Below, in pieces: positions 13,068 to 25,754 of a stretch of 64,000 bases of DNA. This stretch comes from Polytrichum commune (taxonomy: Eukaryota; Streptophyta; Polytrichopsida; Polytrichales; Polytrichaceae), in contig OX485803.1 in the NCBI GenBank assembly GCA_950295325.1, positions 15,438,001-15,502,000 on the forward strand. The letters run 5' to 3'. Within the stretch, counting starts at the first letter, position 1. Each line of letters starts with the position of its first letter. The notes beneath the pieces were generated by a model that did no database searches, had not been told where the DNA came from, and was given only the letters and a program-made list of their open reading frames with translations. Position numbers and translations under genes: made by a program.

Positions 13068-13263
13068 TCGCGAACCAAGTTCTCTATATGGAGAACCAAT
13101 TGAACTTGAACTTTCAACCATTTTCACTACATGTTGTGAACAACTAATTCTTTCTATGTTGCATACATGCCATTACTTTATATTCAACTATAAATAGAAA
13201 GACTACTCCCAATAAAAGACATATTATTATTCCAAGTATTCTCGCTAAAATACCAATGATATA

Positions 13264-13399
13264 TAATCCGATTTTTCTAAACTGAGTAGAATGGATAGGT
13301 ATTATTAGTAAAGAAGAAGAAGTTAATTGGGGCTTATCTGGACAATGTTACGTGCTTCTGGAATTCAATGGGATCTTCGGAAAGTGGATCATTATGAAA
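13264..13399 (+). pseudogene. ndhH: Plastid ndhH fragment inserted in nuclear DNA (NUPT)
   Basis: Forward translation follows plastid NADH dehydrogenase subunit H over about 45 codons: NPIFL, an in-frame TGA where Arg is expected, [17 protein letters not shown], and then [17 protein letters not shown] after a one-base frameshift. Matches upstream of 13264 and downstream of 13399 fade out. The stop codon and frameshift show it is non-functional. It implies the source plastid genome had an ndhH gene. Confidence 0.85.
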
Positions 13400-13429
13400 T
13401 TTTTTCTATTTCATTTCATAAAGAAAAAT

Positions 13430-13500
13430 AATAAAAATAATAAAAAGATATATAGATATATAGATATATAGATATATAGATAGATAGATAGATAGATATT
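13430..13500. repeat. Microsatellite (ATATAG)n / (ATAG)n
   Basis: A run of about seven to eight ATATAG and ATAG units directly downstream of the ndhH fragment. Simple sequence only. Confidence 0.9.
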
Positions 13501-14483
13501 CCAACAACTTTGGAAAAACAGTGGTTATAGAGCACATGCTAAGGAGGTGAAGCTACCTTACGTATGATTGAAAATTAAACCGTTGTCATGTTGTTTGTGT
13601 TTTTTCTGAAAGCACGGGATTGTGGTAGTGTAAGTTTTGTAATCTAAATATGTTCAAAAAACACAATTTATTTTCTAACGATTCATTTTTGACAAAAATA
13701 TCTTGATTCTATTAAACATGTTTTTTCCTTACAAATTGGATATTAATTTAATGGGTTGCAATATCCAATTAATCTAATATTTATAACTAAAACCTCACTT
13801 TCTATTCAAACCAAACTCTCGATCACTCTTTCACTCAAATAAAATTTCAAACTTTGCATTTAATCCATTCAAATATCCCTTGATCACACAAACTAAGCTC
13901 TTTAGTCTTCAATCAAACTAAATTATTCATTATTCATTCAAACCATGCAACCTCACTTCTTATTCATGCATCCTCATTTGTTATCTCCATCACACAAGTT
14001 TCTTGCATCACTCATGAATCACTCTTGCATCACTCTTGCATCACTCATAGTTCACCTTGCTCATGCAATGCTTTTAGATCTTTCACCAATGGTCTTCGGT
14101 GGTCTCCAAAGCTTCGTCAATGGTCTCCACCATGTGTCTAAGGTCTTCAACACCTCCAATAAACCTTAATCTTACCTAATCCTAACTACAAGTCCTACCT
14201 ACCAAATACTTCTTACCAAGTCCTCCTAGTCTTGAATTCAAGACCGGTTCTTAACTAAACAACTAACTAGAACAGAATTAGAACAACATCATACTAATCT
14301 TTATCTACATACGTACTTGGAACAACAATAACACATGTAAATACCTCTGTTTTAACTAGTAATTGACCCACATCACGGCACCGCTTAAAGTAACATGAAT
14401 GAATGATGTCATAACCAATATGGACATGATACCTTAGGATATGGCCAAACAATAGAAATGTACTTGTAGTATATAAAAATTTG

Positions 14484-14519
<36 letters not shown>

Positions 14520-15240
14520 CAAGTAAGAAAGGCTTCAACTTCCGATATGTATGCACATTTTATATAATTGTATTTTTACAAGCAGAATAGTCCAAACTAA
14601 GTGGGAATATATATATATATATATATATATAACACGGGTTCTCACATAAGCCACACATCCTGCAAAATTGTCTATAATTCTTATTTGGTTCCCACAAAAA
14701 ATGTTGTTGGTATACCATGAACGCAAGGCCTCTCCGGAACAAAGCATAAGCACCCACCCCAAGCAGGTTGGCATGGGGCAAACACGCACTTGTCGCGTGG
14801 CGTTAGTCAACTTCTTTGCTTTTCTTATACAAGTTTCACGGTTGCTCTTAAGTAACTACGGGTTTCCACCCATTTGACTGCTATTGAAAAGAAACCAAGC
14901 TGCAACATATTCTAAAAATCAAGTGTTTATAGGGCATAGCATGCAAAGATATTATTTTTTCAATGGTAAGATTGGGACGCCTTTCATGCTCTCCGGATTG
15001 ACATCATAATGTCCCGTGCTATAAGTCTCAAGCTTCCTCTTAGAATAATAATCAAGTCATTGATAGCAACTGAGGTTGCTGGAATATATATTTGCCTTAT
15101 GACATCACCGGGTATACTTGTGACATGGGTGACGATTTAAATTCGTTTGGCCGGCTTCTGACACTGCATGGGCCGCGGCAAACAACCAATTTCCAAACAC
15201 CCAATTTGACCTTTTGTTGGTATAAAATGAGATATATATT
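13501..15240. other. Intergenic with simple repeats
   Basis: Contains a pure (GA)n run near 14490-14516 and a (TA)n run near 14609-14631. Around 14000-14060 there is a short tandem of CACTCTTGCAT units. ORFs here are short and unlike known proteins. Confidence 0.5.
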
Positions 15241-15560
15241 GTGCATGGGTATCGTATTGCGTAATTCCAAATAGCAAGTGACACTAAATACAATATTTAG
15301 TGTGCTAACTTATCTATTGGGCAAGTCAATGAACTGGGAGAAATGACCATAGTTGCAAATGAATTTGTTGAGTTTGGCAAATAAGCGATCGAAATTCAAG
15401 ACTACAAGAAAATTAAATTACCCATCATTTTAGAGGAATCTATAGAATGTACCCCAATATAATAAAGGAAGACCAAAAGATGTCTAACATGTAACCAATT
15501 AGTCTAGGAAACACTAGGATCTTGACCGATTATGCACAAAATTCTCTCAAGACAAGGATT
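15241..15560. repeat. Degraded fragments of two MITE families
   Basis: At 15279-15302 the palindromic word CACTAAATACAATATTTAGTG matches the ends of the CACTAAATA family seen at 23.8, 25.3, 29.4 and 53.7 kb. At about 15386-15550 a diverged partial copy of the GATCGGGGAG family is recognisable by CATGTAACCAATTAG, AAACACTAGGATCTTG and ACCGATTATGC. Neither is intact. Confidence 0.6.
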
Positions 15561-17623
15561 GAGCAAGCTTTTTTCGAAAAAGAAAAGAAAGGAAAGAAAT
15601 GAAGAAGAGTGTGGGGAAGTCACATAATGTTTCCTACATAACGTGCCAAACGGTGACCAACCCTCAACCTTGGAAAAGGAGCATTGCTAGATTATGTGTG
15701 CGAGGTTTACAATAGCAACATTTGATTCCAAAATTTGAAAGACATGAGGAAGTAAGTAACCCTAGCCACTAGGATTTCACAACTTAGGTTCAACACCCCA
15801 CTTAGGTTGAATAGAATTTCTATGTTGTAGGGGTAGATGTCAAAATCTAGATATTTGTTCTTAGAATCCTTAGGTCCTCCTCTTTCTTATAAGGTTCCCC
15901 CAACACAAATATGGGCGTTGGGGGAGGTGATGACTAAACCAAATATTGTTATTAAGGTATGTGGGTCTTATGCGGTCGCTTTTGTTAACAAATATATGAG
16001 TGGTACGTGACATTATTTGCAATTAATAGCATGGCTACACTAAGGTCAATCGTTGCTCTTTGTTAGCAACACAAACCTCTCTTGATAGGGAAAGTTCATC
16101 TCTTCCGAAAATGGTTGCTATCATTTATGATTTTTCGTCCTAATCATAGTAAGTTCATTGAATGTAGTATACTACAAGTTTGTTCATTTACTTCACTGCA
16201 TATAAGACAAAAGCTTCTATCCATATGGAAACTCTCCCACTATTGTGGGCTAGTTTTTGGTCTTAGTGTGGGCACGTAAGAATAGATAACAAAAAATTAC
16301 GTATTATGGTGGGATTGGAATTTGTGCTCAAAATATGTTGATCATTCTAGGTTCAATGATGAAGACAGTCGGGAAGACCTATGTACAAAATCTCCACAAA
16401 TTGGCCTCCTATAACTTTTACACCTCAAGTTATGATAATGAAACTTGAAATGACAATTTGCATAGTTCATAATTGCTAGTTGTATGAGATTAATATGGGC
16501 CTGTGGTATCCCAACCTTTTGCAGTCATGCATATGACACATCACTTCAACGTAGTACATCCTAGGTCTCTATGTTCCCCCACCTTTCTAGAGTGGTGGGG
16601 AACGGTGGGGCGATGTCCTCAACACCATCATTGTCCATTGTATAGTAGATATTTCACAATTGTTAATTGTGTTAGGCAATCCCAATCCAGTTCAAACCCA
16701 CACCTATAGTATAACGTAGCTAGAATGAGCACAATGTTGGCATAAGGTTGATTTAGAGGTCAATGTAGAAAAACTTAAGAACCCGTGCATTCTCATTGTC
16801 ACCAATTTAGAGGTCATCTTCTCATCACGATCTTTGACCAAATAGATCTTAACTTCAACCCTTTTTCTTTTTTGTAGAACCTTGTGTGTTGTAAGAGATA
16901 AGTTTTGGTCATCGGACTCACAACTTAAAGTATTCATATAGAATGAATGTGTTGAACATACATAGGGATACCTATCCTCCAATCTAAAGTAATCCAATTA
17001 AGTTCAAGCCTTTGTGTTAGTTTTGGTGTATAACATTTGGTGATACTTCAAGAGCAAGACCACATGGTCCCGTTACATGCACTTTTAAGCAATTTAAAGG
17101 TGAATTATAACAAAGTATGCGCCCACATGTTCTCATTACCACTAATATAGAGGTGCTCTCCTCCCTCTAAAGTCTTCCATTCACTCAAAATTGCAACTTA
17201 TAGAGAGGAGAGTTTCAACACCTCTATAAAGGAATCAACTATCAATATCTCACAGTCTCTTGCCACATAGAATCTTAGCTTCAATTCTTTCAATAAGAGC
17301 CTTTGTGTATTGTAAGAAACTAGTATGGGCATGTGTTGTCCCATCCCTTTTCATCCGTGCACATGACACATCACTTTAACGTGCTCCCTCTACCTTTCTA
17401 GAGCGGTGGGGAACGGTTGGGCTACTACCACTATATATCACCACCGTGAACACGTTGTCTATTGTACAATTGATTTGTTTAGATCATGGGACCCACAACG
17501 TAAACGTGATTATTTAAAATGAGTGTGTGGAGCATATAGAGAGCTATTTTTCTCTCAACTAAAGTTATCCAATTTAACACTCCATTATGTGAGTGTTTCG
17601 TGTTTGGTGTGGTGATGCTCTTA
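15561..17623. repeat. Intergenic with a degenerate tandem duplication
   Basis: The segment starting near 16495 (CATATGACACATCACTTCAACG ... CTTTCTAGAGTGGTGGGGAACGG, with unmarked divergence) recurs near 17330 in the same order and orientation. Downstream phrases such as CCTTTGTGT..TTGTAAGA and AGTAATCCAATT also recur. This indicates an old tandem duplication with a period of about 830 bp. No gene was recognised. Confidence 0.5.
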
Positions 17624-18029
17624 GAGCATCCCCACCAGATCAGGTACACTCCAAATAGAGTATATAATATTTAATACCTTTGGGGAGCCCTCCATCTTGG
17701 GCGGGGCAGCTCATCTTGAGTCAAAGCCTAGGCATACCCCGGTATAATTAGGAAGCAATCAATAAGACAACGACACCTATTATATGACATGGGATAAAGT
17801 AGGATATCGGAGTATATGATATTAAAGTAGTCTCTTGGCGGGCCGGAGGAGGGCCGTTATATGAACCATTTATGGCGGGGGAAGGTCTTTACTATACCCG
17901 GGCTGGTTCTAAATTATGGGGGACCAGACATTGGTGGGGTTCAATTTATGCCGGTACCGCCACCTAAGAACCCGGGATGCCCCATTTTTGGCGTTGGCAT
18001 GCCCCATGCCCAGTCTGGTGGGGACGCTC
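17624..18029. mobile_element. PIF/Harbinger-like MITE, GGGCGTCCCC family, copy 1
   Basis: A 406-bp element flanked by TTA on both sides (17621-17623 and 18030-18032). The inverted ends read GAGCATCCCCACCAG and CTGGTGGGGACGCTC. The interior is strongly similar to copies at 19513-19939 (inverted) and 49978-50394. This copy is the most diverged of the three. The 3-bp TTA/TAA duplication and the GGG/GAG ends suggest the PIF/Harbinger superfamily. It has no transposase. Confidence 0.8.
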
Positions 18030-19320
18030 TTAGGCCATCAAGCTCTAGTTTCATGTTGAGAGGATAAGAAAAGATGGCACTTATGTTGCCAACATGAATA
18101 ACCGTATAATTAGGTTAATGTCATAAATCCAAGACTTAAATGGCATGCTACTTTATGACATTTGGGTTGGATGGGCCCTTCACCTCTATTATTTCCAGGT
18201 ATACATATCTTGATGTCGTACATTGTCACCGCTTCCAATAAAAGGGGTATGTTAGGGCACACTCCATGCGCCAACCAAGTTAGCAAAAACCATCATATGA
18301 CAAAAATTTGGACCCCCTTCCATACGGATGTAACTTGTAAGTGTGCGTTAATTTTCCACATGGTCTTTGAAGTTGATTCCCACATCAAATGAACTAGAAA
18401 CAATGTTCTTCGGGTTGCATAGTATTTTAGGGTTTTTATGTTGTATCAACAAGAGGGTACGCTTGTATGCAATAATTTTCTTTTTCGAACAACAAGAATA
18501 GTCGGTGGGCATGATTGGAAGGGGGGGTTGAAGTTTGAGAAGGGGGACTTGAATGCCATTTTATTCTAGAACTTGGGGATCAACTTTCATATAGTGATGT
18601 TGATGTTGAAATTTTTAAGAAATTGATGTTGGTATGAATATTGTGAATAGTGTCTGTATTTTCAGTGATAGTGTTGTTATGAATAATATTTTCAGTGAAT
18701 AATACCAATACGAGCAATGATTCATGTGAGTAGTGTTGGGAGTATAACTCCACCCAAATTTCCAAGTGTCAACATGAATGTATGAATAGGGACAAACATT
18801 ACTTTGTCTTGCTTTGTCTAGGGAGGCTCAAAATATGTAATTGACATATTTTAGGGTCATGAAACCAACCCACATGGCTAAATAATGTTATGTCATCTGT
18901 TTTAATGCCGAAGTATAATTTCCACGTAGAGATTGAGTGGGTCACATCCAATGTAGATTCAAATCTCAAGAATACTTAGGGTGACATTTGATTAGTTTTC
19001 TAAATTGGACACCATATTTGAGTGGTGTGTGGTAGGTGAAGGTCAAAGAAGAATCATCATAAAGACACATGTTTAAAAGAGATTTGACTACGTCTTCGGT
19101 ACTATAAATCACTGTACACTCAACAGTGAACACAATTGGAAGGGCCGATGCATTCAATTGAGAAATGAACAAGTATGCACTTCCGATAATCATAACTAAA
19201 TAAGGAGATATCTGATTTTCAATCCGATTTTTACAAACGTTTCATTGTAGATTCGCTAATGCAACACGAGTACAAAAGCACTTTGTGGTCATCACTACCA
19301 TATAAGTATCAGGCGGCTCC

Positions 19321-19358
<38 letters not shown>

Positions 19359-19512
19359 GTGGATGCACTGTGATGTCAAATACGGTGTGTGTACCTCTCT
19401 CCTTGCAGACACATCGTACAGAGGTCACCTACCTATTGGGTCAACCCGTGGTCGCTTGTGCAGTCATGGACACCTCAGCATGAGTATGGGGCTTTTGGCT
19501 TTGTGTCTGTAA
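18030..19512. other. Intergenic, no gene recognised
   Basis: AT-rich spacer between two MITE copies. A pure (TG)n run of about 17 units lies at 19322-19356. Near 18995-19085 there is a member of a dispersed repeat carrying the phrase ATATTTGAGTGGTGTGTGG, also seen at 60.66 kb and, more diverged, at 28.5 and 52.9 kb. Confidence 0.5.
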
Positions 19513-19939
19513 GGGCGTCCCCAGCAGCCTCGCCATAGGGCATGCCAACGCCAAAAATGGGGCATCCCGGGTTCTTAGGTGGCGGTACCGGCATAAATTG
19601 ATCCCCACCAATGTCCGGTCCGGCATAATTTAGAAGCGGCCCGGGTATAGTAAAGGCCTTCCAACGCCATAAATGGTTCATATGGCGGCCCTCCTCCGGC
19701 CCGCCAAGAGATTACTTTAATATCAGATACTCCGATATCCTACTTTATCCCATGTTAGATAATAGGTGTCGTTGTCTTATTGATTGCTTCCTAATTATAC
19801 CGGGGGTATGCCTAGGCTTTGGTGGGCTCTGACTCAAGATGAGCGGCCCCGCCCAAGATGGAGGGCTCCCCAAACACCCTAAACACCATATAATATATTA
19901 TTTTTGGCGGGTTGCTTACTATCTCTCCTGGGGATGCCC
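19513..19939. mobile_element. PIF/Harbinger-like MITE, GGGCGTCCCC family, copy 2
   Basis: A 427-bp element in the opposite orientation to copies 1 and 3, flanked by TAA (19510-19512 and 19940-19942). The left end is GGGCGTCCCCAGCAG and the right end ...CTCCTGGGGATGCCC. Very similar to copy 3 across its length, so recent activity of this family is likely. Non-coding. Confidence 0.85.
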
Positions 19940-19942
19940 TAA

Positions 19943-22214
19943 TACCGTAACCATCAATCATCTTCAAAGCATGCCTTCAATAGTCTTAGCCTTGGTTGAG
20001 GTCAGCGTCCGGCAAGAGCCTAAGGCTAATACAAATGCAGCCTACAAAATTTGTGACTTAGCCTATAAAATTTTGAAAGTGTAGGACAAAGAGCCTATGG
20101 ACAATTTAAAAACATAGGATATCAACCTATGTGATAAAAAACATGTAGGAAATTTTGCCTACAAATTTTTTAAAAGAGAGGATTTTAGCCATTCATCCTT
20201 CTTCAAATTGGGAAATTAGTTGGCCTAAGTACATATCTTTAGGCTATATCTTGCAGGAAGAGTAGAGGTTGAATCAGAAGATGGTGAGGACTTTCACCCT
20301 TAAACTCATTTGAATTTTAGCAACCTTTCATAACTTATAATCAACTCTTTAAAAAAGAGTTGATTAATCCTTGGCCTTCAAATGTGGTGAAGGGCTTAGC
20401 CAGGTTCAATTCCTGCCGAGGATACCACTTAGTACTCAAATTTTGAATTTAAAGCCTACAACATTAAAAGATATGAAGGATTTTAACCTACTAAAAATTA
20501 GTTTTGGAGGCAATTGGCGGGTAACTTAAAAACTCAAAAGGTTTTCAACTTACAAAAAATTGATATTGTAGGATGCAACCTATGCCATGAGGGAAATAGC
20601 CTATGCCCTTTTAAAGAGGTAGGCAATTAACCTTAATAACTTCAAAAACTTTTCGGACGTTGGTTGAGGTTGAAGTTTGACTTGGAAGTTCCATTGGAAT
20701 TAAAATCTAGTAGTAGCTGCTACCCATTATTTGCAACTATTTTAAAGGGGACGGGAAGTGTGATGAGGTTTGAACTAACTTATGGTTGCCTTGCCTTGCA
20801 TTGCATGGTTATGCTTTGGTACGCTTCAAATGCATAATCTACAACAATTGAATAACAAAGTGACACACTTCGGAATGGGGATAAATGGAATGCATGATTC
20901 CTCCAACTACATGTGTGATGTATGTGAGTACAAATTGAGTGATTTTTTTAGTATACCCAAAAACACAAAACTTCAAGACCTTAGTCACTCAATCACCCTC
21001 TCAAATCACTGCATTAGTAGGTATTGACAAACACGTTATCTAGAATCATTAGTAATGTAGATTTGGATTTGGGTTCAGTTATTTTAGTTTGAATTGGACA
21101 CATGGAAATGAGGTCTTGTCCTGATGACTGCTTGTGTTAAATGGGAAGTGTGTTCTAAGATCACTTTTATTTTAATAATGTAGGGACCACATTTTGTATT
21201 CTCAGAAAGATCGAAACTGGGTGAATTGACACAAAATGTGATCCCTCATACCTCTCAGCACATGGCGCCGTTGAACAAAACTAGAATATACTCAAGAAGT
21301 GTTGTGAGTAGCGCAATTACAGTAGAAACAAACTTGGGTTGGATGACACAGTTCAAAATGACCAAGATAACATTGGAGTTGTCTTTAAATAACAATAATA
21401 ATAAGCAACGTTGGGCAATCCGATGTGAATTTGAGCTCGTCTGCCCTACCTTGCTCAAGAATCCTCTTGGTGTAGGGTGGGGGTTTATTGCTTACCTTGC
21501 ACTGGGTGGGCTCTTGGATTCCTACCCATTTAGCTAGTTTTTTTAGTCAAGTGGAAAAAAAATTTCATAGAGAAATTGAACTGCCAACCTCTCCATTTGG
21601 AAATGGGTACCTCTCCAGTATATATATATATATATATGCTAGCACCATGGAGAGCTATATAAGTTGATCACCATGGAGGTGATATTTGGTCATTCCAATA
21701 TCCGAGTGTGGGAAAAAGCATTTGCTTCCGCAATACTTTTTTTGAGCAAGATCAAACCTTTGGAAAATAAAATCCCCATGAAAGGATAAGGGGTTTGCTA
21801 CCAAATGACATTTTCCAAATGCAAAGCTTTGAAAGTTCTCCCAAATCAAAGAACAATATAGATTTCCAAAGCGGCCTTTCTGAGTGTACATTGCTCTCAC
21901 TTATTGAGAGGCCCTCCTCTCAAGTATGTTCAATGGGTATTCTTTTTTAATATACATGTATGCAACCTTGACTATAAAAGCTTCAAAACCTCATGGTATC
22001 AAGGGGATTTGGAGAAAATGTGTGAGCATACTCCTAGGACAATTCTTCATCTACATGTATCATAGAAGGTACTTTATTGTGAGAATTATAAATTGCTCCC
22101 TTTCTATTTTGCCACATGTCATTCCCACATTGGTTGAGATCTTTTGAATTTCATGTGGAATCTACATTCTAGCACAAGTAGAGATGCATTGCCGTTAGTA
22201 ACTTATGTGTACTA
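19943..22214. other. Intergenic, no gene recognised
   Basis: Several loosely related phrases of the type CCTACAAAATTT..AGCCTA recur between 20040 and 20640, hinting at a degenerate internal repeat. A short (TA)n run lies near 21620. ORFs are short and have no recognisable similarity. Confidence 0.45.
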
Positions 22215-22445
22215 TAGTCCATAACACTCATGAAACAATTACACCAAATCGCCATTAAATACCTCACACACCTAATATTAAATAAAAAGAAACTAAACAA
22301 CAAACGCCCCCCCCCCCCCCATAGAACCCTCTTAAACGCAAGGCCCTTCACATATTAAACTAAAGGAGCCCACCCCCTAAACACAAGGGAAGTATCTTAC
22401 CATGACGCTTGACTAAACATGACCATGGTATTGAAGAACGGACTC
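22215..22445 (+). mobile_element. 3' end of a LINE (plus strand)
   Basis: Matches in order the 3' end of the plus-strand LINE at 45040-46466. Shared coding phrases include a short peptide of the type IAIKYLTHLI followed by NKKKLNNK, then a poly-C stretch and a 3' UTR with GAGCCCACC and CTTACCATGA. Only the last 30 or so codons and the UTR remain, so this is a short, 5'-truncated or decayed copy. Confidence 0.7.
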
Positions 22446-23185
22446 CCATTCACGTTGGTGTATAAACTAAACCCTAATGCTACTTTTATTAATTTACTCC
22501 AGTCTTCCATGTTGATTAGTAATTTTTTTACTTTTACTTTTTAGCAACCTTTTTGAGGTGGACCTCACCAAAATTATGGCGTGCCTTCGAGCACTATCCC
22601 GACGATACCATGTAGTAAGCTTATCGTTAACAACATAGACTCTCATCATGTCATTTCGGATCCTCTTCGTGTTTTTGCATACTTCATCTTTTGTAAAGTG
22701 GACTTGAACACTCACGACTTTCTTGTCCAATAAATTTGGGCAACCACTTGCATGCATATTGTAAAGGAGAATGGTCCAATTTTTACGAGAGTGGTGTGGC
22801 CAATAGACAATAGGTGCACAAGTAAAAGAGATTGAAGGAGGAGGCACATGTGGGTGTGGGGAATCGAATCCACACTTCCCCACACTTTAATGTCCTCCTA
22901 GCCTTTTTATTTTATCTTATCCACATTAGGAATCATTGGACTCTTTCAAGGCTTTTCTAGACGTATAAAGAGCAAGAAGAGCTTTATAGCATTACACAAC
23001 TCTTTGGTTGCATCCCATGGGACTAGGTGTTACATTAACATATTTCTCCTTTAACTGCAGAATCCCATGTTTATGGGGAGCACTCAAGCTGTGTATTATG
23101 GATTTTTTGACAAGCAGATGTAAATTATCATATTTTATTAATCACAACGTCTTTCTTTCGAAAGAGACCATCATGTAGCTACTTA
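22446..23185. other. Intergenic, no gene recognised
   Basis: A 129-codon open frame on the minus strand (22494-22883) has no recognisable domain and is probably chance. Nothing else is supported. Confidence 0.4.
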
Positions 23186-23681
23186 GGGCCACTTCACACA
23201 CAAGACTGAGAGCCCATGACCAATACACTTCAAGCACTCTCATTGGTGGAAAAGGTGGAGCTGGTCCAAGTTCGCTTCACACTAAGTTACACTTGAGGGA
23301 CCGACGGAGTATGTGAATGCAAGATGGATGTAAAGTCTACACATGGCATCAAATGGATCGTGTTTCATGGTCACTTGGACTATTTTCAGAAACCACCTCT
23401 TGGAGGTAGGCCTAACAACAAAATTGGGAGACCATGGCACTCCGAACGCTCACAACCGTTGATTAATACTATTTTATCATGCGTGAGGACCTGCATGAAT
23501 AAACATTCATTGAAGTAGCATTTGGTTAAGGGACCAATCACATATGACTTCACACTACACTTGAGGGTCTGTGACCACACTACATGATTATGGAGGTGTG
23601 ATGGGACGGTCTTTGAACGGATTTTTTTTGGGCTCTCACAATTTCATGGTCACGGCTCTTGACTCGTGTGTGAAGTGGTCC
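23186..23681. mobile_element. PIF/Harbinger-like MITE, GGGCCACTTCACAC type
   Basis: A 496-bp element with long inverted ends: left GGGCCACTTCACACACAAG and right CGTGTGTGAAGTGGTCC in inverse complement, pairing for about 30 bp. It is flanked by TTA at 23183-23185 and 23682-23684. Internally the phrase CACTTGAGGG recurs close to both ends. Non-coding. Confidence 0.8.
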
Positions 23682-23811
23682 TTACTAATGTTTATGTTGG
23701 AATGCGTTCCCATTGCATGCCTTGGAGGGAAACCTTTTTTTACTTCTTCTCAATATCTTGATCTTTGGTCATTCTAAACATGTTGCCTAGGCAAAGACAA
23801 CTACACTAAAT

Positions 23812-24170
23812 ATGATATTTAGTGTCATATGCTTTTGAATGTCACTATGGTAACTTTTCGGATGACCCTTCTTATGGATAAGTGAACAAATGATGGTTGA
23901 GTTCATCCACTGGCTAAAACCCTACCTTCTCTTGTCAGCAACTTGTGATTAAATATTGTCATGGATGATTGAAATTTGGATGAAAAATCACTTTGTAAGT
24001 GACAGTATTTGCAACACTATAAATCTATAATCCCCCAAAATTTTTACAAGGAATTACAAATAATGTTGGGTTAACATTTAGTGTTGGTGACAACTATACC
24101 ACGGTTTACAATTAGTATTGAGCGAGACAATTAGAATTGGTGACACTAAATACCATATTTATTAGTGTAG
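23812..24170. mobile_element. CACTAAATA-family MITE, copy A
   Basis: About 355 bp, with TA at each end. The terminal sequence CACTAAATATGATATTTAGTG is itself an almost perfect palindrome and recurs inverted at the other end (CACTAAATACCATATTTATTAGTG). The TA duplication suggests a Tc1/mariner (Stowaway-like) MITE. Related copies are at 25285-25663, 29385-29762 and 53678-54117. Confidence 0.8.
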
Positions 24171-25234
24171 CTCTATGTGAAAGAGTGCACCGTCATTAAT
24201 TTCATCATCCAATGCATGTATTAATTTAATTTTATGATTTATTTATAATGCATGGAGGAATGAAAATGCCAATTCAGAGAATGGCATGACTAGGAACCCA
24301 TTTCCCACAAGGGCTACTATTTTAAAAAAAAACATTTATAAATGGTGTGTCCTAAAATTTGACCACCCAATTATGGGAGAATTTTGGCCATTTAGTAATA
24401 ACCTAAACTCAACCTCTATAACACACTTTATATTGATATTTATGTCTTCATGTTCTAAATTTGAACTTTTTAATAAACTGCTTGATTTCATTCATTTTAT
24501 TTCATTTAAATAGTAAGCAACGCCTCATACCAACAAGATTTTGTTGTTGGTGAGATAGTGTAGTTCTCTAGCAGCTTGGGCACCTTTCTGCCTAATAATC
24601 AATTAAAGTGCGAAAGTAAGTTAGGCAACCCACAAAGTAATATTATGAAATTGGGCAGATTAAAAAAAAAGGTTAGAGATTCATCCCAATCATTTCTATA
24701 ATTTATGGATGTTTTTCCTACTTTCATCTATGGCGGCTACGATTAACCTAAACACTTCCCTTAACCAACATTCCTTACCCTAAAATTTGCCTATTACTTG
24801 TATGTCAGGGTTTTGTTTGGCGACAAATTTTGCTTTGACTCGATGCTACTTTGTTGGATTCCAATGAATGTCACTTGCATAGTTATGATTTCAGACACTC
24901 TTTGAATGTTCTCTCTTTTTTGGGGGGACACTTAAAGAAATTATTTCCCAAAAATTTAGACACCTTTAAAATAATTATTTTATGCCCAAAGTGCTAAAGA
25001 ACTACAATATTTTCCAAGCCCTCAATAAAGAGGGCATGGTAGACTTGCACCAATTCACAAGCATGTTTGAACCCAAGACCTGTTGTGATATCATTGGACT
25101 ATCACCCTTGGAGTTATCATCCACATGTTTTCATGTTGTCGACTTTAATAAAATGCTAAAGCTCATTCAAGGCCACGATCCACCCAATAGGTATGTGAGG
25201 ATACTAAGGCAAGCCATTTATACACCCTAGGCAA
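24171..25234. other. Intergenic, no gene recognised
   Basis: AT-rich. An 82-codon plus-strand frame at 24982-25230 has no recognisable family signature and is not annotated as a gene. Confidence 0.4.
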
Positions 25235-25754
25235 CTATGCTAAGGGCTTGCATCGTAAGCTTCAACATGCAACTTTATAAGATCTACACTAAATATGGTA
25301 TTTAGTATCACCAATTCTAATTGTCTCGCTCAATACTAATTGTAAACCGTGGTATAGTGGTCACCGACACTAAATGTGAACCCAACATTATTTGTCATTC
25401 CTTATAAATTTTGTTGGGGGATTATAGATTTACAGTGTTGCAATTACTGTCACTTGCCGAGTGATTTTTCATCCAAATTTCCATCATCCATGACAATGTT
25501 TCATCGCAAGTTGCTGACAAGAGAAGGTAGGATTTTGGTCAATGGATGAACTCATCCACTGTCCATGACAATTATTTGTTCACTTTTTCATAAGAAGTGT
25601 CATCCGAAAAGTTGCCATAGTGACATTAAATACCATATGACACTAAGTATCATATTTAGTGTACTATTGCTTTCTAGAATACTTAGAGTAGGAAACACAT
25701 TCCGAGGGCACACTTTTCTTATATTTTAAAGCAAGGGTGAGGTTGATTGGGGCA
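25235..25754. repeat. Segmental duplication, left copy (contains MITE copy B)
   Basis: About 520 bp that recurs in direct orientation at 29331-29849. The shared block includes a full CACTAAATA-family MITE (25285-25663 here) plus about 50 bp of identical left flank (GCTAAGGGCTTGCATCGTAA) and about 90 bp of right flank (GCTTTCTAGAATACTTA onward). Shared unique flanks mean the block was duplicated as DNA, rather than two independent MITE insertions. Confidence 0.85.
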
